In this document: positions 41,257 through 50,196 of the stretch, piece by piece
Position numbering within the stretch: position 1 is the first letter of the stretch
Layout: the number at the start of each line of letters is the position of its first letter
Source: Agaribacillus aureus
GTDB taxonomy: Bacteria; Bacteroidota; Bacteroidia; Cytophagales; Cyclobacteriaceae
DNA length: 64,000 nt
Reading direction: 5' to 3'
NCBI GenBank assembly: GCA_030442055.1
Contig: JAUJEB010000004.1
Coordinates: 62,001-126,000, forward strand
The notes under the pieces: generated by a model
Database searches by the model: none
What the model was told of the DNA's origin: nothing
The model's input: only the letters and a program-made list of their open reading frames with translations
Translations under genes and position numbers: made by a program

Positions 41257-42671
41257 GGCTTTTTAATTTCAATTGGTCCCAGAAAATTAGTTTTAACTTC
41301 ATCAATCAGCTTATCATCCTGATAAACTCCAAGAACGATTTTTGTCTTGGCGCCTGTCAATGCTTCCCTTGGTAGTTCTACAAAAAAGACACCTTCCGTT
41401 TTTTCATTAGGCGGTACCATTAAAGCACTTTCTCCAACCTTCTTGATGGTACCTTCGGCCTGATCTTTCAACAAAATCTCCAAATTGACAGGCTCAAAGG
41501 TTTTATTGACAAACTGAATATTATACAAATTACTGATACGATCACCCGGCTGTTTCTGATATAACATCCCGGGAACTCTTAAAACGGTAGTTTCAACGTC
41601 AGTCCGGCCGGATAGCAGAAAGCCAAAAAGCCCTAATAAGAGCGTCAGCACAACTGAGTAACCCAATACTCTGGTATTAAATTTAAATTTTTTCCCTGTT
41701 TCTATGCCTTCGTGTGAGTCAAATCGTATCAGGCCTTTGGGTTTGTTAATTTTGGTCATCACGTCGTTGCAGGCATCGATACATGCGGTACAATTGACAC
41801 ATTCCAACTGCGTGCCATTTCTAATGTCAATACCGGTAGGACAGGCGTGAACGCATAGCTTGCAATCAATACAATCTCCCGCCTCACTGTCAGCCTGATT
41901 CTTTTTAAGCTTTTTCCTGGGTTCTCCTCTCAGCCAGTCGTAAGCAACAACTATTGACTCTTTGCTTAACAAAACGCCCTGCAACCTGCCATACGGACAA
42001 ACGGCAATACAAGCTTGCTCCCTAAAACGAGCAAAAACCCCATAAAATACACCCGAAAAAGCCAGAAGGCCTAAAAAACCTGCCAGATTCTCTGTGGGCG
42101 GTTTGGTGACAATTTCCTTGACATCATCGATCCCGATTAAATAAGCCATCACCATGTGACCAATCAGCGCTGAAATCAATATAAACAACAGGTGTTTGAC
42201 CGATTTCCGCCATATTTTGTTAAAGTTCCATGGAGACTTATCCAGTTTTCGCTGCCGGTTGGCATCTCCCTCGATTAGGTATTCCAGCTTTCGAAATACC
42301 ATTTCCATAAATATAGTTTGCGGACAAGCCCATCCACACCAGACCCTTCCGTAGATAACGGTAAAAAGAATGATGAAAACAAAAAGGGTCAGCATTGCCA
42401 GCACAAACAGAAAGAAATCCTGCGGCCAGAATGCCTGGCCGAACAGAACAAACTTTCTTTCGAAGATATTAAGCAAGATCAGCGGATGCCCGTCAATCTT
42501 TATGAAAGGGCCTACAAACAAGGCCACCAGCAAAATAATCGCTACTACAACTCTTCGGACATGGAATTTTCCCCGAGGCTTTTTCGGGTAAATCCAAACA
42601 CGCTTGCCCTGCTCATCAACGGTGGCAATAGTATCCCGAAATTCTTCATCAAATTGATATAAATCTTCCAT
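41253..42671 (-). CDS. ccoG: CcoG/FixG-type cytochrome c oxidase accessory protein
   Basis: A 472-residue membrane protein. It has about five helices, the cytoplasmic CGWACPQTIFMEMVFRKLEY segment and an 8Fe-8S type cluster pair in CIDCKLCVHACP and CVNCTACIDACN. The C-terminal immunoglobulin-like domain is extracellular/periplasmic. CcoG reduces copper for cbb3 oxidase assembly. It lies 67 bases downstream of ccoP. Confidence 0.94.
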   Translation of the reverse strand: MEDLYQFDEEFRDTIATVDEQGKRVWIYPKKPRGKFHVRRVVVAIILLVALFVGPFIKIDGHPLILLNIFERKFVLFGQAFWPQDFFLFVLAMLTLFVFIILFTVIYGRVWCGWACPQTIFMEMVFRKLEYLIEGDANRQRKLDKSPWNFNKIWRKSVKHLLFILISALIGHMVMAYLIGIDDVKEIVTKPPTENLAGFLGLLAFSGVFYGVFARFREQACIAVCPYGRLQGVLLSKESIVVAYDWLRGEPRKKLKKNQADSEAGDCIDCKLCVHACPTGIDIRNGTQLECVNCTACIDACNDVMTKINKPKGLIRFDSHEGIETGKKFKFNTRVLGYSVVLTLLLGLFGFLLSGRTDVETTVLRVPGMLYQKQPGDRISNLYNIQFVNKTFEPVNLEILLKDQAEGTIKKVGESALMVPPNEKTEGVFFVELPREALTGAKTKIVLGVYQDDKLIDEVKTNFLGPIEIKKP

Positions 42672-42738
42672 TTAAATAATCCGCAACACTAGGCTTTCAT
42701 CGTACTACAAATGTCTACATTCAATGTCAATCTTTAGT

Positions 42739-43671
42739 CTACTCCGTCGCAGGGGTATCCTCTTCCGGAATATATTTCTCACCCTGAGGCTCCCTTGCAT
42801 TAGGAGGGTTCGTGCCAAACAGTGTGATCGCATAACAAGCAATGGCACGCATATCTTCGGGGCTCATCTGTGTTTTCCATGATATCATACTAGTCCCCGG
42901 CACGCCATTCTGTATCGTTTTATAGATATTCTTTACACCGCCGCCATGTATCCAGAATTCGTCAGTCAGGTTAGGACCCAATCCGGGCAATCCACCTCCG
43001 TCCTTTCTGTGACATGCGACGCAATTGACTTCATACAATGATTTTCCCTGCTCTATGACAGCTACCTCATCGGTAAAAGTCACATTGTCTTCATTGATCA
43101 AGTCCTCGTCGCCTGTTTTTCGTTCCTCTTCCTGCTCAGCTGCTGCCAGCAATTCATTTTGGTATTCCTGTATCTGGAGTGGTGCCGTTTCAAAAACATG
43201 ATAAATGGCAATATAAACTACAGCAAAGGCAATAGTGATGTAAAATAAGCCTTTCCACCACGGTGGTAAGTGATTATCCAGTTCGTGAATGCCATCATAA
43301 TCATGTGACAATAGCACCGTTTCTTCCTCTTCGACGGGCACGGCGTCGGTGAGTTTTGCTGTTAGTATATCCCATCCAGACTCCGTTTCTTCCACTTCTT
43401 CAGCCTCTCCTTTTTCATTTTTGATGATCCTTTTTAAGATAAGCAGGGTGTAAATAGCTACAATCAACACGAGCAGCATCACAAAAAACACCATGGCAAT
43501 CACTGTATAGAAAAGGAAGTTCTCTTCTCCGGATGTGGGTTGCTGTAATTGCTGACCATAGGAATTGGCTGGTAAACAAAATAACAGCATTAATATAATT
43601 AATAGTCTGGAATACAAGCCCAAAAATGTCTTGGGGATGCTAGCTATTAAGCTTTTAATTCTCTTCTTCAT
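42739..43671 (-). CDS. ccoP: cbb3 oxidase cytochrome c subunit (CcoP-like, single heme motif)
   Basis: A 310-residue protein. A signal/anchor helix (about residues 19-38) is followed by a second membrane helix (YTVIAMVFFVMLLVLIVAIYTL), a cytoplasmic-like loop, a third helix near PPWWKGLFYITIAFAVVYI, and a C-terminal cytochrome c domain with CVACH at residues 217-221. Classic CcoP has two CxxCH motifs; only one is present here. It passes electrons to the catalytic subunit. Its start overlaps ccoQ by 17 bases. Confidence 0.92.
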   Translation of the reverse strand: MKKRIKSLIASIPKTFLGLYSRLLIILMLLFCLPANSYGQQLQQPTSGEENFLFYTVIAMVFFVMLLVLIVAIYTLLILKRIIKNEKGEAEEVEETESGWDILTAKLTDAVPVEEEETVLLSHDYDGIHELDNHLPPWWKGLFYITIAFAVVYIAIYHVFETAPLQIQEYQNELLAAAEQEEERKTGDEDLINEDNVTFTDEVAVIEQGKSLYEVNCVACHRKDGGGLPGLGPNLTDEFWIHGGGVKNIYKTIQNGVPGTSMISWKTQMSPEDMRAIACYAITLFGTNPPNAREPQGEKYIPEEDTPATE

Positions 43672-43864
43672 GCTTTAATTCATTTAATGAAGGATTTCCT
43701 ATTTGATCCCCTTCGAGGGGAAGTTTACTCATTTTCATGATATGGTTTTTGTCCGCCTTAAAAACCCAAATGAGCAGGACCAAAAAGAAAATGAAAAATA
43801 TTGCTAACGATATTATCGGCCATACGGCGACATTTTGTATTTGCTCAAAATAGTGCTTAAACAT
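43655..43864 (-). CDS. ccoQ: CcoQ/FixQ-like small subunit
   Basis: A 69-residue protein with one membrane helix (VWPIISLAIFFIFFLVLLIW) and a charged C-terminus, typical of CcoQ, which stabilises the cbb3 complex. It sits 2 bases after the ccoNO stop and overlaps ccoP. Confidence 0.85.
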   Translation of the reverse strand: MFKHYFEQIQNVAVWPIISLAIFFIFFLVLLIWVFKADKNHIMKMSKLPLEGDQIGNPSLNELKHEEEN

Positions 43865-43866
43865 AA

Positions 43867-46008
43867 TTATTGCCCTCCTTTTGCCAGGTTATCATTTGTT
43901 TTAATATCTGTGCCTAATCGTTGCAAATAGGCGATCAAGGCTACAATTTCAGCTTCTTTTTGAGTTTCCAGCCCCTCTTTCGCCAGGTTATTGGTAATGA
44001 TTTCGGCTTGTTTGAGGAGATCGTCATTAGCAATGAACTCATACCCCTCTTCGTAGGGAACACCAATTGTCCGCAATGCATTGATCTTGGCCTGCGTATC
44101 TTCCAGATCAACCTGCTGTGTAAACAGCCAGGGATACCTGGGCATAATAGAACCGGGAGACATCGACTGCGGATCAAGCATGTGGTTATAATGCCATGAG
44201 TCACCATATTTCTTGCCGATCCTGTGCAAATCCGGGCCGGTTCTCTTGGAGCCCCACAGGAAGGGGTGATCATAAACAAACTCCCCGGCCTTTGAGTATT
44301 CCATATCATTGGGATCGTAACGTAATACCTCCGACCTGAATGGTCTGATCATTTGTGTATGGCAAGCGTTACACCCCTCCCTGATGTAGATATCTCTGCC
44401 ATGAACTTCCAGAGGCGTATAAGGTTTTACAGCCTGGATCGTAGGTACGTTGGATTTTATCAGAAAGGTGGGAACAAATTCTAATATGCCACCTATCAAA
44501 ATAGCTATCAGTGTCAGGACTGTGAATAAAACAGGCTTTCTTTCCAGAGTTTTGTGCCAGTATCCGCCGGTGATAACTTTTTTCTCCAGGGGAAGGGCTT
44601 CCGCGGGTTCATTGGCCAGAAAATCTCCGGCTTTGGCCGTCTTCACAAGATTATAAGACATCATTACCGCCCCTACCAGGTAAAGCAATCCACCCAGGGC
44701 CCGGAGCATATACATGGGAATGATCTGCACAACAGTTTCCAGAAAGTTTTTATATACCAAAAATCCGTCAGGGCCAAACTGCTTCCACATCAAGCTTTGA
44801 GTAAAGCCTGCCCAATACATGGGTAATGCGTAGAATATAATTCCCAAAGTACCTATCCAAAAGTGGGCATTCGCTAATTTTACGGAATAAAGCTTCGTTT
44901 GCCACATTCTGGGGATCATCCAATAGAGCATCCCGAATGTTAAAAACCCGTTCCATCCCAAGCCGCCAACGTGCACATGGGCGATAATCCAATCTGTAAA
45001 ATGAGCAATGGCGTTAACATTCTTCAACGATAACATGGGCCCTTCGAAGGTGGCCATGCCATAGGCAGTGACTGCTACTACCATAAATTTCAAAACAGGA
45101 TCCTCGCGCACTCTGTCCCAGGCGCCCCGCAGGGTCAATAAGCCATTTAACATACCACCCCAGGAAGGAGCAATAAGCATTATTGAAAATACCACGCCAA
45201 GAGATTGTGCCCAATCGGGAAGTGATGTATAGAGCAGATGGTGTGGTCCGGCCCAGATATAAATAAAAATAAGTGCCCAGAAATGAATAATCGAAAGCTT
45301 ATACGAGTAAACCGGCCTGTTGGCGGCTTTGGGCATGAAGTAATACATCAAACCCAAAAAGGGAGTGGTAAGAAAAAATGCTACCGCATTGTGCCCATAC
45401 CACCATTGCACCAACGCATCTTGTACACCGGCAAACCAGGAGTAACTCTTCATGAACGTCACTGGTATTTCAAATGAGTTGACAACATGCAATACGGCTA
45501 CTGTCACGAAGGTCGCCAGGTAAAACCATATCGCCACGTACATGTGTCGTTCTCTCCTTTTCAGGATCGTGCCGATCATATTGATCCCGAATACTACCCA
45601 GATAATGGTAATGGCAATATCGATTGGCCACTCCAGTTCGGCATACTCCTTGGAGGTAGTATATCCCAGCGGCAAGGTAATGGCCGCCGCCACAATGATC
45701 AATTGCCAGCCCCAAAAGTGCACCCAGGACAGCAGGTCGCTAAACATCCTGGTTTTCAGGAGTCTTTGCATGGAATAATAAGTACCGGCAAATGTAGCGT
45801 TCCCCACAAAAGCAAATATCACCGCATTGGTATGAAGCGGCCTGATTCTCCCAAACGTCGTATACTGCAGGTCAAAATTAAACAATGGGTAGAATAACTG
45901 GATAGCAATGGTCAAACCAACCAACATACCAACTAGCCCAAAAACCACCGTGGCAATGGTAAAATACTTTACTATTTTGTTATCGTAACTGAATTTTTCT
46001 AGTTCCAT
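43867..46008 (-). CDS. ccoNO: Fused cbb3 oxidase subunits I and II (CcoN-CcoO)
   Basis: A 713-residue fusion. Residues about 1-470 are the 12-helix CcoN core with the heme/CuB histidines (PLHTNAVIFAFVGN, WWYGHNAVAFFLTTP, WAGPHHLLYT, IIAHVHVGGLGWNG). The rest is the CcoO monoheme cytochrome with EGCNACHTQMIRPF (CxxCH near residue 546) and GSKRTGPDLHRIG. It is a high-affinity terminal oxidase. The fusion is common in Bacteroidota. A candidate Fnr-like site lies 86 bases ahead of its start. Confidence 0.97.
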   Translation of the reverse strand: MELEKFSYDNKIVKYFTIATVVFGLVGMLVGLTIAIQLFYPLFNFDLQYTTFGRIRPLHTNAVIFAFVGNATFAGTYYSMQRLLKTRMFSDLLSWVHFWGWQLIIVAAAITLPLGYTTSKEYAELEWPIDIAITIIWVVFGINMIGTILKRRERHMYVAIWFYLATFVTVAVLHVVNSFEIPVTFMKSYSWFAGVQDALVQWWYGHNAVAFFLTTPFLGLMYYFMPKAANRPVYSYKLSIIHFWALIFIYIWAGPHHLLYTSLPDWAQSLGVVFSIMLIAPSWGGMLNGLLTLRGAWDRVREDPVLKFMVVAVTAYGMATFEGPMLSLKNVNAIAHFTDWIIAHVHVGGLGWNGFLTFGMLYWMIPRMWQTKLYSVKLANAHFWIGTLGIIFYALPMYWAGFTQSLMWKQFGPDGFLVYKNFLETVVQIIPMYMLRALGGLLYLVGAVMMSYNLVKTAKAGDFLANEPAEALPLEKKVITGGYWHKTLERKPVLFTVLTLIAILIGGILEFVPTFLIKSNVPTIQAVKPYTPLEVHGRDIYIREGCNACHTQMIRPFRSEVLRYDPNDMEYSKAGEFVYDHPFLWGSKRTGPDLHRIGKKYGDSWHYNHMLDPQSMSPGSIMPRYPWLFTQQVDLEDTQAKINALRTIGVPYEEGYEFIANDDLLKQAEIITNNLAKEGLETQKEAEIVALIAYLQRLGTDIKTNDNLAKGGQ

Positions 46009-46039
46009 GAATAGAAATGATAAATGATGAATTTCGGTG

Positions 46040-46047
46040 CTAAACTA
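46040..46047 (-). promoter_or_regulatory. -7 box of the ccoNO operon
   Basis: TAGTTTAG on the minus strand has one mismatch to TAnnTTTG; transcription would start near 46035. The Fnr-like palindrome at 46094-46105 would then be centred about 64 bases upstream. Confidence 0.4.
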
Positions 46048-46093
46048 GAGTCGGACATGACATATTTTGATGATCTATGTTATTTAAAAAACT

Positions 46094-46105
46094 GATTTAT
46101 GTCAT
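46094..46105. promoter_or_regulatory. Fnr/Crp-like site ahead of ccoNO
   Basis: TGAT-TTAT-GTCA resembles the Fnr-family half-site pattern TTGAT-N4-ATCAA or TGAC-N4-GTCA. It occurs in the intergenic region before the cbb3 structural operon, which fits oxygen-responsive control; binding is inferred. Confidence 0.45.
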
Positions 46106-46245
46106 TGTTCTTTGTGGTTGAAGACCCTTTGCGCTTTGCTTAGCCATTTATGGGAATTTTAAGCCATCTCCGTCAACCTACGACTACAAATCACCAGGCC
46201 TGGGAAAAATTTAGAATCATTTTAAATAAAAATTTTAAGCCCGGT

Positions 46246-46431
46246 TCAAACCTTCTGGTCCTCCCCGGGCTCATCTTTCTCCTCATTTCTTGACTGCTCG
46301 TCAAACAAAATTCTTATTCCTGGTGAGTAGGTATCATCGTATTGCCCCGATTTAACGGCCCATATGTAAGTCAATAAAAAGAAGCCTGCAATACACAGGC
46401 TGATAAATATCAATAGCACGATGATAATCAT
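46246..46431 (-). CDS. ccoS: CcoS-like cbb3 assembly protein
   Basis: A 61-residue protein with one membrane helix (MIIIVLLIFISLCIAGFFLL) followed by TYIWAVKSGQYDDTYSPGIRIL, a typical CcoS block. CcoS is needed for heme and copper insertion into cbb3. It overlaps the end of ccoI by four bases, so both are co-translated. Confidence 0.9.
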   Translation of the reverse strand: MIIIVLLIFISLCIAGFFLLTYIWAVKSGQYDDTYSPGIRILFDEQSRNEEKDEPGEDQKV

Positions 46432-48854
46432 GGCGAATACATTTTACGTTTTTTAGCGGTTAATTGAATTGTCAGCGTAGCAAACAGCACTACCGAGATA
46501 CTACTTAGCGGCATCAGAATGGCTGCGACAATGGGCTCCAGATAGCCTAGTACCGCCAGACTTATACCCGCCAGGTTATATAAAAAAGACAATATAAAAC
46601 TGGCGATTACGATCTTGTTCGCATACCGGCCAAAGGCCATAAATTTATCCAGCTTCCTCAGGTTACTCCCCAGCAGAATAGCATCGCTGGCCGGCGTAAA
46701 ATTGGAGACATGATCAGTGACAGCGATGCCAATATCGCTCTGTCTCAATGCCCCCGCATCATTTAAGCCGTCGCCAATCATCATTACTTTTTTCCCATCC
46801 CGTTGGAGTTCCCGGATAAAGTCGAGCTTGTCCTGAGGGGATTGGTTGAAATGTATCTTGTCTCTACTAATATAATTGGCGGCCACCGTCTCCAGGTCCC
46901 GCGCATTATCGCCCGATAATAAAAGGAGGGAGTAATGGTCTTTTAGTTTTTTGAACAATGCCCTCAGTCCCTTGCGATAACTGGTTTCCACATTAAAGTA
47001 ACCTAAGTAGACATCATCAATCATCACATAGACACGGCTAACCGTCTGGTTGGAAGCCACTGCGTCTGACCCAATAAAATCAGCCGAACCAATTCTAATC
47101 GCATGGCCGGCTACTTTCGCTAAAACACCTTTGCCCGGTACTTCTGTATATTGATCCAGTTCAACATCATCCTGCGCCGACGACAACCCTGCATGAACCG
47201 CCTGGCTTAGCGGATGGGTGGAATTGCCTACCACCCTTTTTATCCAGGCCTGCTGTTGCGGGGTTAGTTCTTCGCCAACATATTCCACCTCGTGATGGTC
47301 ACTGTGTGTAATGGTGCCCGTCTTATCAAAGACAATGGTATCGATCTGATTCAACTTTTCGACGACCTCTGAATTCTTCAGATAAAAAGACATACGACCA
47401 AATACCTGCATCGCGTTCCCATTGGTAAATGGCGAAGATAATACCAGCGCACAGGGGCAAGCCACAATCAATACCGCAGTAAATACCAGCCAGGCCTGGG
47501 AGGCGTCTATAAAAAACCAGCTGGCTGCCGCTGCCAGGGCTATAATTAAAACCGTAATAGTAAAATACTGGCTGATACGATTGATCAGCAGGCTCTTGAA
47601 ATTTTCCTTTGTCTTTTTAAATATCTCATTGTTCCACAATTGCGTCAGGTAACTTTGGGAAACTTTTTTTATCACCTCGACTTCTATTCCTTTACCTACC
47701 TCTCGCCCTCCGGCGAAGATATAATCGCCTTTTTTGCCGGCGACCGGGGTGGCTTCGCCGTTGACAAAGCTATAATCCAGCAGGGCCTCTTCACTCAATA
47801 AGCGCGCATCTGCCGGGATGATCTCATGATTGCGAATGTATAGCCGGTCTCCCGCCTCGATCTCTTTTAAAGTGGCATGGCCCGACTTTCCATCCTTAAT
47901 TTTGGTGACTGAAACAGGAAAGTAAGATTTATAGTCGCGTTCAAACGAGAGTCCTTCATAGGTTTTAGCCTGCAGCCATTTACCGATCAGTAGGAAAAAA
48001 AGTAATCCGGCCAGGGAGTCCATGTAACCGAGACCGGTATCAAATACAATTTCGTAAGCGCTTCTGAGAAACAAAACGGTAATGCCCAGCGTAATCGGCA
48101 CATCTATATTCACAAAGCCGCTTTTCAGGCTTTTATAGGCGGATGTATAATAATCCCGGCTACAATAAAATACCACTGGCAGTGATAATAGCAGCGATAA
48201 GTAGGAAAATACATATTTCAGCTCCCTGCTAAACTCACCGGTAAACCCAAGATATTCGGGGAAACTCAGCAGCATGATATTTCCAAAACAAAACCCGGCG
48301 ACACCCACCTTAATGGCCAGGCTATCCCCTGCTCTCTTACCTTTGCCGTTAGTATCGTTTTGCCATTTAATTTCCGGGGGATAGCCGATCATATCAAGCA
48401 GCACGGCAAGCTCCTTCAGGCTTAGCAATTGAGGATTGTAACTTACCAGGGCTTCTTTTTTGGAAAAGTTTACCTTTACATCCAAAATGCCTTCCTCCAA
48501 TAACTTCAGGTTTTCCAACAGCCAGATACAGGAGCTACAGTGTATGGCCGGTAGTTTCAGGTAAAGGTTTTGAAAGCTGTCGGAAGAAAACGATAATAGT
48601 TTTTGTTGAATTTCTGGGTTGTCGAGGAAATCAAAATTGGTATTTTGAGGCCTTTTCTTTTGGGTGGTTCCCGGCGTTTTTTCCAGCTGATAGTATTGCG
48701 TCAAGCCACTTTCAGTAAGGATCTCGTAAACCGTCTTACAGCCCTGACAGCAAAAATGTTTACTGTCAATCCTGATAGTATTGTCGTCACATTCTTCCCC
48801 GCAATGGTAACAACGCAATGCCTGATCTGTTTCAGGCCCTGAAATTCCGATCAT
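46428..48854 (-). CDS. ccoI: CcoI/FixI-type heavy-metal P1B ATPase
   Basis: An 808-residue copper-type P-type ATPase that supplies copper to cbb3 oxidase. It has an N-terminal zinc-ribbon-like CYHCGEEC ... CCQGCKTVYEI, an HMA domain with HCSSCIWLLENL, eight predicted helices, the CPCALVLSSP ion channel motif, DKTGTITHSD phosphorylation site and GDGLNDAGAL. The order ccoI-ccoS is its own operon upstream of ccoNO-Q-P-G-H. An intact Fnr-type palindrome precedes it. Confidence 0.95.
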   Translation of the reverse strand: MIGISGPETDQALRCYHCGEECDDNTIRIDSKHFCCQGCKTVYEILTESGLTQYYQLEKTPGTTQKKRPQNTNFDFLDNPEIQQKLLSFSSDSFQNLYLKLPAIHCSSCIWLLENLKLLEEGILDVKVNFSKKEALVSYNPQLLSLKELAVLLDMIGYPPEIKWQNDTNGKGKRAGDSLAIKVGVAGFCFGNIMLLSFPEYLGFTGEFSRELKYVFSYLSLLLSLPVVFYCSRDYYTSAYKSLKSGFVNIDVPITLGITVLFLRSAYEIVFDTGLGYMDSLAGLLFFLLIGKWLQAKTYEGLSFERDYKSYFPVSVTKIKDGKSGHATLKEIEAGDRLYIRNHEIIPADARLLSEEALLDYSFVNGEATPVAGKKGDYIFAGGREVGKGIEVEVIKKVSQSYLTQLWNNEIFKKTKENFKSLLINRISQYFTITVLIIALAAAASWFFIDASQAWLVFTAVLIVACPCALVLSSPFTNGNAMQVFGRMSFYLKNSEVVEKLNQIDTIVFDKTGTITHSDHHEVEYVGEELTPQQQAWIKRVVGNSTHPLSQAVHAGLSSAQDDVELDQYTEVPGKGVLAKVAGHAIRIGSADFIGSDAVASNQTVSRVYVMIDDVYLGYFNVETSYRKGLRALFKKLKDHYSLLLLSGDNARDLETVAANYISRDKIHFNQSPQDKLDFIRELQRDGKKVMMIGDGLNDAGALRQSDIGIAVTDHVSNFTPASDAILLGSNLRKLDKFMAFGRYANKIVIASFILSFLYNLAGISLAVLGYLEPIVAAILMPLSSISVVLFATLTIQLTAKKRKMYSP

Positions 48855-48886
48855 GAAGTAATTTTCAATTAAGACCTAATTTGCCC

Positions 48887-48894
48887 CAAAAATA
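48887..48894 (-). promoter_or_regulatory. -7 box of the ccoI operon
   Basis: TATTTTTG on the minus strand is an exact match to TAnnTTTG; transcription would start about 48882. No TTTG -33 element lies at the expected distance, as would be expected for an activator-dependent promoter. Confidence 0.55.
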
Positions 48895-48912
48895 TGGCAA
48901 TGCGTCATGTTA

Positions 48913-48934
48913 AAAAATGACCTAAGTCATTTTT
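48913..48934. promoter_or_regulatory. Fnr-like palindrome ahead of ccoI
   Basis: AAAAATGAC-CTAA-GTCATTTTT is a perfect 9-bp inverted repeat. TGAC-N4-GTCA is a classic Fnr/Anr-type half-site pair. Its centre lies about 41 bases upstream of the predicted start from the -7 box at 48887-48894, the class II activator position. This supports oxygen control of the copper ATPase operon. Confidence 0.6.
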
Positions 48935-49003
48935 CAATATATGGTGGGAGATCTATAATTTGTAATTATAGAGAACATTCATCCCCTGATGGCACATGAT
49001 ATA

Positions 49004-49228
49004 TTATTTATTCCTGAAAGGTTGCAGCAAATACATTAACCCGTTTAGTCTCATTTCATAAAGCAGGGCCAATTGCCTGCCCAGTTTGCCCCGGGGAAAA
49101 CCATTTCGCCTGAACCAAATCAGGTAATGTTCCGGCAAATCCGCGAGCTTTCGCCCCTTGTATTTACCAAAAGGCATCTCCGTTGTAAGCAACGATTCGA
49201 GTTCAGGGTTTGGCTTTTCCGGTTTCAT
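49004..49228 (-). CDS. DUF3820 family protein
   Basis: A 74-residue protein. MPFGKYKGRKLADLPEHYLIWF and LGRQLALLYEMRLNGL match DUF3820, annotated in some genomes as a putative quorum-sensing-regulated virulence factor. Its function is not known. It is co-directional with the preceding cbb3 cluster but lies ahead of ccoI, 149 bases from it. Confidence 0.85.
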   Translation of the reverse strand: MKPEKPNPELESLLTTEMPFGKYKGRKLADLPEHYLIWFRRNGFPRGKLGRQLALLYEMRLNGLMYLLQPFRNK

Positions 49229-49562
49229 AACTTGGGCAATATGTCATCTTTTGGCAGTAGTTTTGCTTGCTGAGTTCATAAACTCAATGCCGTAAAGATG
49301 AATAAAATTCGCAAAACATTTTTGGGTTCCGTAAAAAAGTGCTTTCTTTGCAGGAAATAAGTAATGAATTCCTTTAATACAGATATCGCCCATGATATAA
49401 ACCTAAGCCAGGCTGCTCCGGTACTTAGGATAAGGAGGAATAGGCCCGTCTGGGGCTAGTCAAATCTATGCAGGGTTACGTACCTTGCTCAATACTCATC
49501 TATTATTTTGTCATATTTCTTAAAAGTTGAATAGCCGTTTTCTCGGTTAATTTATCATAGTC
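49229..49562. other. Intergenic region before the arg operon
   Basis: A 334-base spacer between divergent genes. The only short frame (about 31 codons starting near 49364) has no recognisable pattern. I found no strong promoter: TTTG at 49507-49510 is followed after 21 bases by TAGCCGTT, which fits poorly. No ArgR-like palindrome was convincing. Confidence 0.4.
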
Positions 49563-50180
49563 ATGAAAATAAAAGTTATCGTAGCGGGACATGAGCACGT
49601 GCATTTTGCCAGCGAGATCTGTGATTTGCTGGCAAAGTCAGCCCAGGAGCGAAAAACCGGTATCGCCAGGCGAAGTATCGATTACATCTCGAAAAAAATA
49701 GAGGATAACAATGCGATAATCGCGCTGGAAGGCAATCAGGTGGCGGGTTTTTGCTATATCGAAAGTTGGGGACACGGAAAGTTTGTAGCCAACTCAGGGC
49801 TTATTGTCAAAGATCAATACCGCGGGAAGGGTTTGGGTAAAAAGATTAAAAGCAAAATCTTTCAGCTTTCTAGAAAAAAATATCCGGAATCAAAAATATT
49901 TGGCATCACCACCAGCATGGCTGTGATGAAAATCAATTCCGAGCTGGGTTATAAACCAGTCACATTCTCCGCTTTAACCGATGATCAAAGTTTTTGGAAA
50001 GGTTGCCAGAGCTGCCAAAACTATGACATTCTACAAAGAAACCAGCAAAAAATGTGTCTGTGTACGGGGATGCTATATGACAGCAAAAAAAATGGACAAA
50101 AATTCAACTTTGGCAGCAAGGACAAAATCCTTAAGCGCCTGAAAAATATTAAAGAGAACATGTTTCTTAAAAAGAAATAG
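49563..50180 (+). CDS. GNAT acyltransferase at the head of the arg operon (putative N-acylglutamate synthase)
   Basis: A 205-residue acetyltransferase. The GNAT acyl-CoA loop is SGLIVKDQYRGKGLGKKIKSK, and the C-terminus carries Cys-rich WKGCQSCQNYDIL and MCLCTGMLY. It is the first gene of a full arginine operon that has no other ArgA and no ArgJ, so N-acetyl- or N-succinylglutamate synthase activity is the likely job, as is proposed for its homologues in Bacteroidota. The choice of acyl donor cannot be read. It ends 16 bases before argG. Confidence 0.8.
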   Translation: MKIKVIVAGHEHVHFASEICDLLAKSAQERKTGIARRSIDYISKKIEDNNAIIALEGNQVAGFCYIESWGHGKFVANSGLIVKDQYRGKGLGKKIKSKIFQLSRKKYPESKIFGITTSMAVMKINSELGYKPVTFSALTDDQSFWKGCQSCQNYDILQRNQQKMCLCTGMLYDSKKNGQKFNFGSKDKILKRLKNIKENMFLKKK

Positions 50181-50196
50181 TGAAAAACTTATACCT

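Noticed and set aside
49364-49459. 31-codon frame before the arg operon as a leader peptide
   Set aside because: It has only three Arg codons clustered near the end (RIRRNR), there is no terminator between it and the GNAT gene, and the distance is long, so attenuation is not supported.
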